Assembly: GCA_964502145.1 (NCBI GenBank)
Contig: CAZCVI010000001.1
Span: 124,001 to 188,000 of the forward strand
DNA from: CAZCVI01 sp964502145
GTDB taxonomy: Bacteria > Acidobacteriota > Aminicenantia > UBA2199
Direction of reading: 5' to 3'
DNA length: 64,000 nt
Below are positions 62,371-64,000 of the stretch, piece by piece. The notes beneath the pieces are model-generated. The model saw nothing but the letters and a program-made list of their open reading frames with translations, was not told where the DNA came from and did not search any database. Every line of letters starts with the position of its first letter. The first letter of the stretch is position 1. The translations under genes and the position numbers were made by a program.

Positions 62371-63563
62371 CGATAAAACTCCCCATTACCAAACCCTGTT
62401 TTGATGACAGGGAATTTGAATTGATACGCAAGCCCCTGGAAAGTGGCTGGGTGGTGCAGGGACCGTATGTCAAAGAATTTGAAAACAAAATGGCCGCATT
62501 TACCGGTGCCCACTATGCAGTCGCGCTGAATTCCTGTACCTCCGGGCAGATGATTATGTCCCGGATAATCGCGTTGAAACCCGGTGATGAAGTTATTGTT
62601 CCTGCTTTTACCTGGATTTCCACCGCCAATGCCGTGGAGTTTTTAGGTGCAAAAGCGGTATTTTGTGACATTGATTTACAGACCTATAATATAGATGTTT
62701 CGGACATTGAAGAAAAGATAACCACGAATACGCGGGCCATTTATCCCGTGCATTTGTTTGGGTTGTGTGCCAACATGCCGGAGATTCTGGCCATTGCCAA
62801 GAGCCACGGTTTAAAGGTGATCGAAGATGCGGCTTGTGGTTTGGGCGGGTGGATTGGCAACCAACATGGCGGCACTTTTGGAGAGGCCGGGGTATTTTCC
62901 TTTCATCCCCGCAAAGCTATCACCACTGGTGAGGGGGGAATGATTGTGACCCAAGACAAAACCTTTGCTCAATCTGCGGCCAGTCTTCGCGACCACGGCG
63001 CCATGAGGACCGATTATGAACGGCACCAGCAAAAAGAGGGATTTTTGCTGGCGGAATATCCCATTTTAGGCTATAACATGAGAATGACCGACATTCAAGG
63101 CGCATTGGGAGTGGCCCAGATGGAGAAGCTCACCTGGATATGCGAGCGCAAACAACAACTGGCCCAAGAATACAATCAGCGGTTAAGAGAGATGGATTGG
63201 TTAAAAGCACCGGTAGTACCCAATGGATTCACCCATGGTTATCAATCCTATTGCTGCCTGTTTAAACCCGAGCAAACGTTGGCCGCAGTACTCAAGCAGG
63301 ATCAACAGGCCATTAATAAACTCCATCAAGAGAGAAATACTCTCATGGCCGCACTGGAAGAAAAAGGTATTGCCACACGACAGGGAACACATGCCGTGCA
63401 TATCCAGCAGGTATACCGGGAAAAGTATCATTATTCACCCATGGATTTCCCCGTGGCTTATGCCGCTGACAAGTTGTCGCTGGCACTACCGTTTTTCCCC
63501 ACTATTACCAGGGATGAGACCGATTATTTATTTGAGCAGTTGCAGGGATGCGGGTTAAAATGA
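62367..63563 (+). CDS. DegT/DnrJ/EryC1/StrS-family PLP sugar aminotransferase
   Basis: 398 residues. Typical blocks are PCFDDREFELIRKPLESGWV, ALNSCTSGQMI, VIEDAACGLGG and the PLP-lysine region FSFHPRKAITTGEGG. It transaminates a keto-sugar nucleotide, giving amino sugars for surface glycans. GTG at 62367 overlaps the epimerase stop; the next frame overlaps its own stop as ATGA. Confidence 0.85.
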   Translation: MTIKLPITKPCFDDREFELIRKPLESGWVVQGPYVKEFENKMAAFTGAHYAVALNSCTSGQMIMSRIIALKPGDEVIVPAFTWISTANAVEFLGAKAVFCDIDLQTYNIDVSDIEEKITTNTRAIYPVHLFGLCANMPEILAIAKSHGLKVIEDAACGLGGWIGNQHGGTFGEAGVFSFHPRKAITTGEGGMIVTQDKTFAQSAASLRDHGAMRTDYERHQQKEGFLLAEYPILGYNMRMTDIQGALGVAQMEKLTWICERKQQLAQEYNQRLREMDWLKAPVVPNGFTHGYQSYCCLFKPEQTLAAVLKQDQQAINKLHQERNTLMAALEEKGIATRQGTHAVHIQQVYREKYHYSPMDFPVAYAADKLSLALPFFPTITRDETDYLFEQLQGCGLK

Positions 63564-63778
63564 AAAAAATTCCCATTACCGGTTGTGCCCGATTTATCGG
63601 TTTTCACTTGGCGTGCTGTTTACTGAAAGACAGGTGGCAAATCGTCGATTTAGACAATAGTAATGACTATTACGATGTAAATCTTAAATACGCATGGTTC
63701 CAACAGCTCGGGATAGCCAAACCAGTGATGGAATACGACAATGGTACTTTGATTATTACAGCAGCAAGTAAAAAATAA
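63560..63778 (+). pseudogene. truncated sugar epimerase (first ~55 residues only)
   Basis: 72 codons. MKKIPITGCARFIGFHLACC, then DLDNSNDYYDVNLKYAWFQQ, is the beginning of a UDP-glucuronate 4-epimerase-type SDR, normally ~330 residues. The Rossmann motif is damaged (GCARFIG for GAAGFIG) and similarity ends after QLGIAK. It is probably a broken gene, still translationally coupled to the DegT gene as ATGA. Confidence 0.65.
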
Positions 63779-63792
63779 GGAACGCTAAACGT

Positions 63793-64000
63793 ATGTGTGG
63801 AATAACCGGGATATTTAATATTGATGGACGAGTCGTCTCCGTTCCCCTGTTGAAAAAAATGGCCGATGTGGTCAAACATCGCGGGCCTGATAGTGAGGGT
63901 TTCTGGGCCGATAGTTTTATTGGTTTTGGGCACCGACGATTGTCTATCTTGGATTTATCCCCTGCCGGGCATCAACCCATGATGTCTGAAAATGGCCGTT
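63793..64000 (+). CDS. asnB: asparagine synthase (glutamine-hydrolysing), N-terminal fragment
   Basis: The first 69 codons only; the gene runs off the window. MCGITGIFNIDG provides the Cys2 nucleophile of the class II glutaminase domain, and MADVVKHRGPDSEGFW and GFGHRRLSILDLSPAGHQPM are its conserved blocks. In sugar clusters such proteins often amidate a glycan precursor rather than make free asparagine. It starts 14 bp after the epimerase fragment. Confidence 0.9.
   Translation, partial: MCGITGIFNIDGRVVSVPLLKKMADVVKHRGPDSEGFWADSFIGFGHRRLSILDLSPAGHQPMMSENGR

Overview
The window is about 64 kb of bacterial DNA, with low-to-mid 40s percent G+C judged by eye. It carries core housekeeping genes (tRNAs, tuf, rpmG, secE, nusG, rplKAJL, rpoBC) beside a bacillithiol biosynthesis cluster, a secreted S55 (SpoIVB-type) peptidase, large hybrid sensor kinases and a toxin-antitoxin-rich accessory island. 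Bacillithiol genes, a non-sporulation S55 protease, a Bacteroidota-style GG leader peptide and an RpoB with an extra cysteine-rich insertion together suggest an uncultured Gram-negative-type lineage near Acidobacteriota/Aminicenantota. That placement is a guess. No rRNA gene and no CRISPR array is present.

Layout. 1-8.6 kb, mostly minus strand: propeller-like secreted protein (partial), S55 peptidase, response regulator, M28 aminopeptidase, zinc-ribbon repeat protein, penicillin-binding transpeptidase, GAF protein. 8.8-15.9 kb: accessory island with a remnant toxin-antitoxin pair, RhuM (one intact, one internally deleted), DUF2442/DUF4160, an orphan lanthipeptide-like precursor, DUF433/DUF5615, MNT/HEPN, and a AAA ATPase with a broken nuclease tail. 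15.9-25.5 kb: five tightly packed genes (P-loop ATPase with a Cys4 cluster, two unassigned large proteins, a ParA/MinD-like ATPase, an HD-domain hydrolase). This is the best candidate for an undescribed, probably defensive, system. 25.8-34.1 kb: MBL-fold hydrolase, methyltransferase, bshC, bshB, bshA and a heterodimeric ABC exporter. 34.2-39.4 kb: large hybrid kinase, a repeat array and an FAH-family enzyme. 39.7-53.2 kb: tRNA-Thr/Tyr/Gly/Thr, tuf, rpmG, tRNA-Trp, secE, nusG, rplK, rplA, rplJ, rplL, rpoB, rpoC. 53.2-61.2 kb: response regulator, membrane protein, thioesterase, hybrid kinase, repeat array, Rpn-type nuclease, propeller/helical-repeat protein. 61.4-64 kb: start of a surface-sugar cluster (epimerase, DegT aminotransferase, epimerase fragment, asparagine synthetase).

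Non-coding structure is unusually rich. (a) A MITE-like element of about 150-180 bp occurs four times. Its ends are shared, but its hairpin core is built from 9-bp units that differ from copy to copy. Two copies show 4-bp target duplications, and one has a recognisable empty site elsewhere in the window. (b) Three intergenic arrays keep a strict 20-21 bp period although their unit sequences are unrelated; many units contain a mini-palindrome. (c) Several promoters place an ATG 2-8 nt after the -10 box, implying leaderless transcripts. In two cases that ATG opens a tiny ORF whose stop overlaps the start of a large gene as ATGA.

Family assignments rest on recognition of motifs by eye; no search was run.
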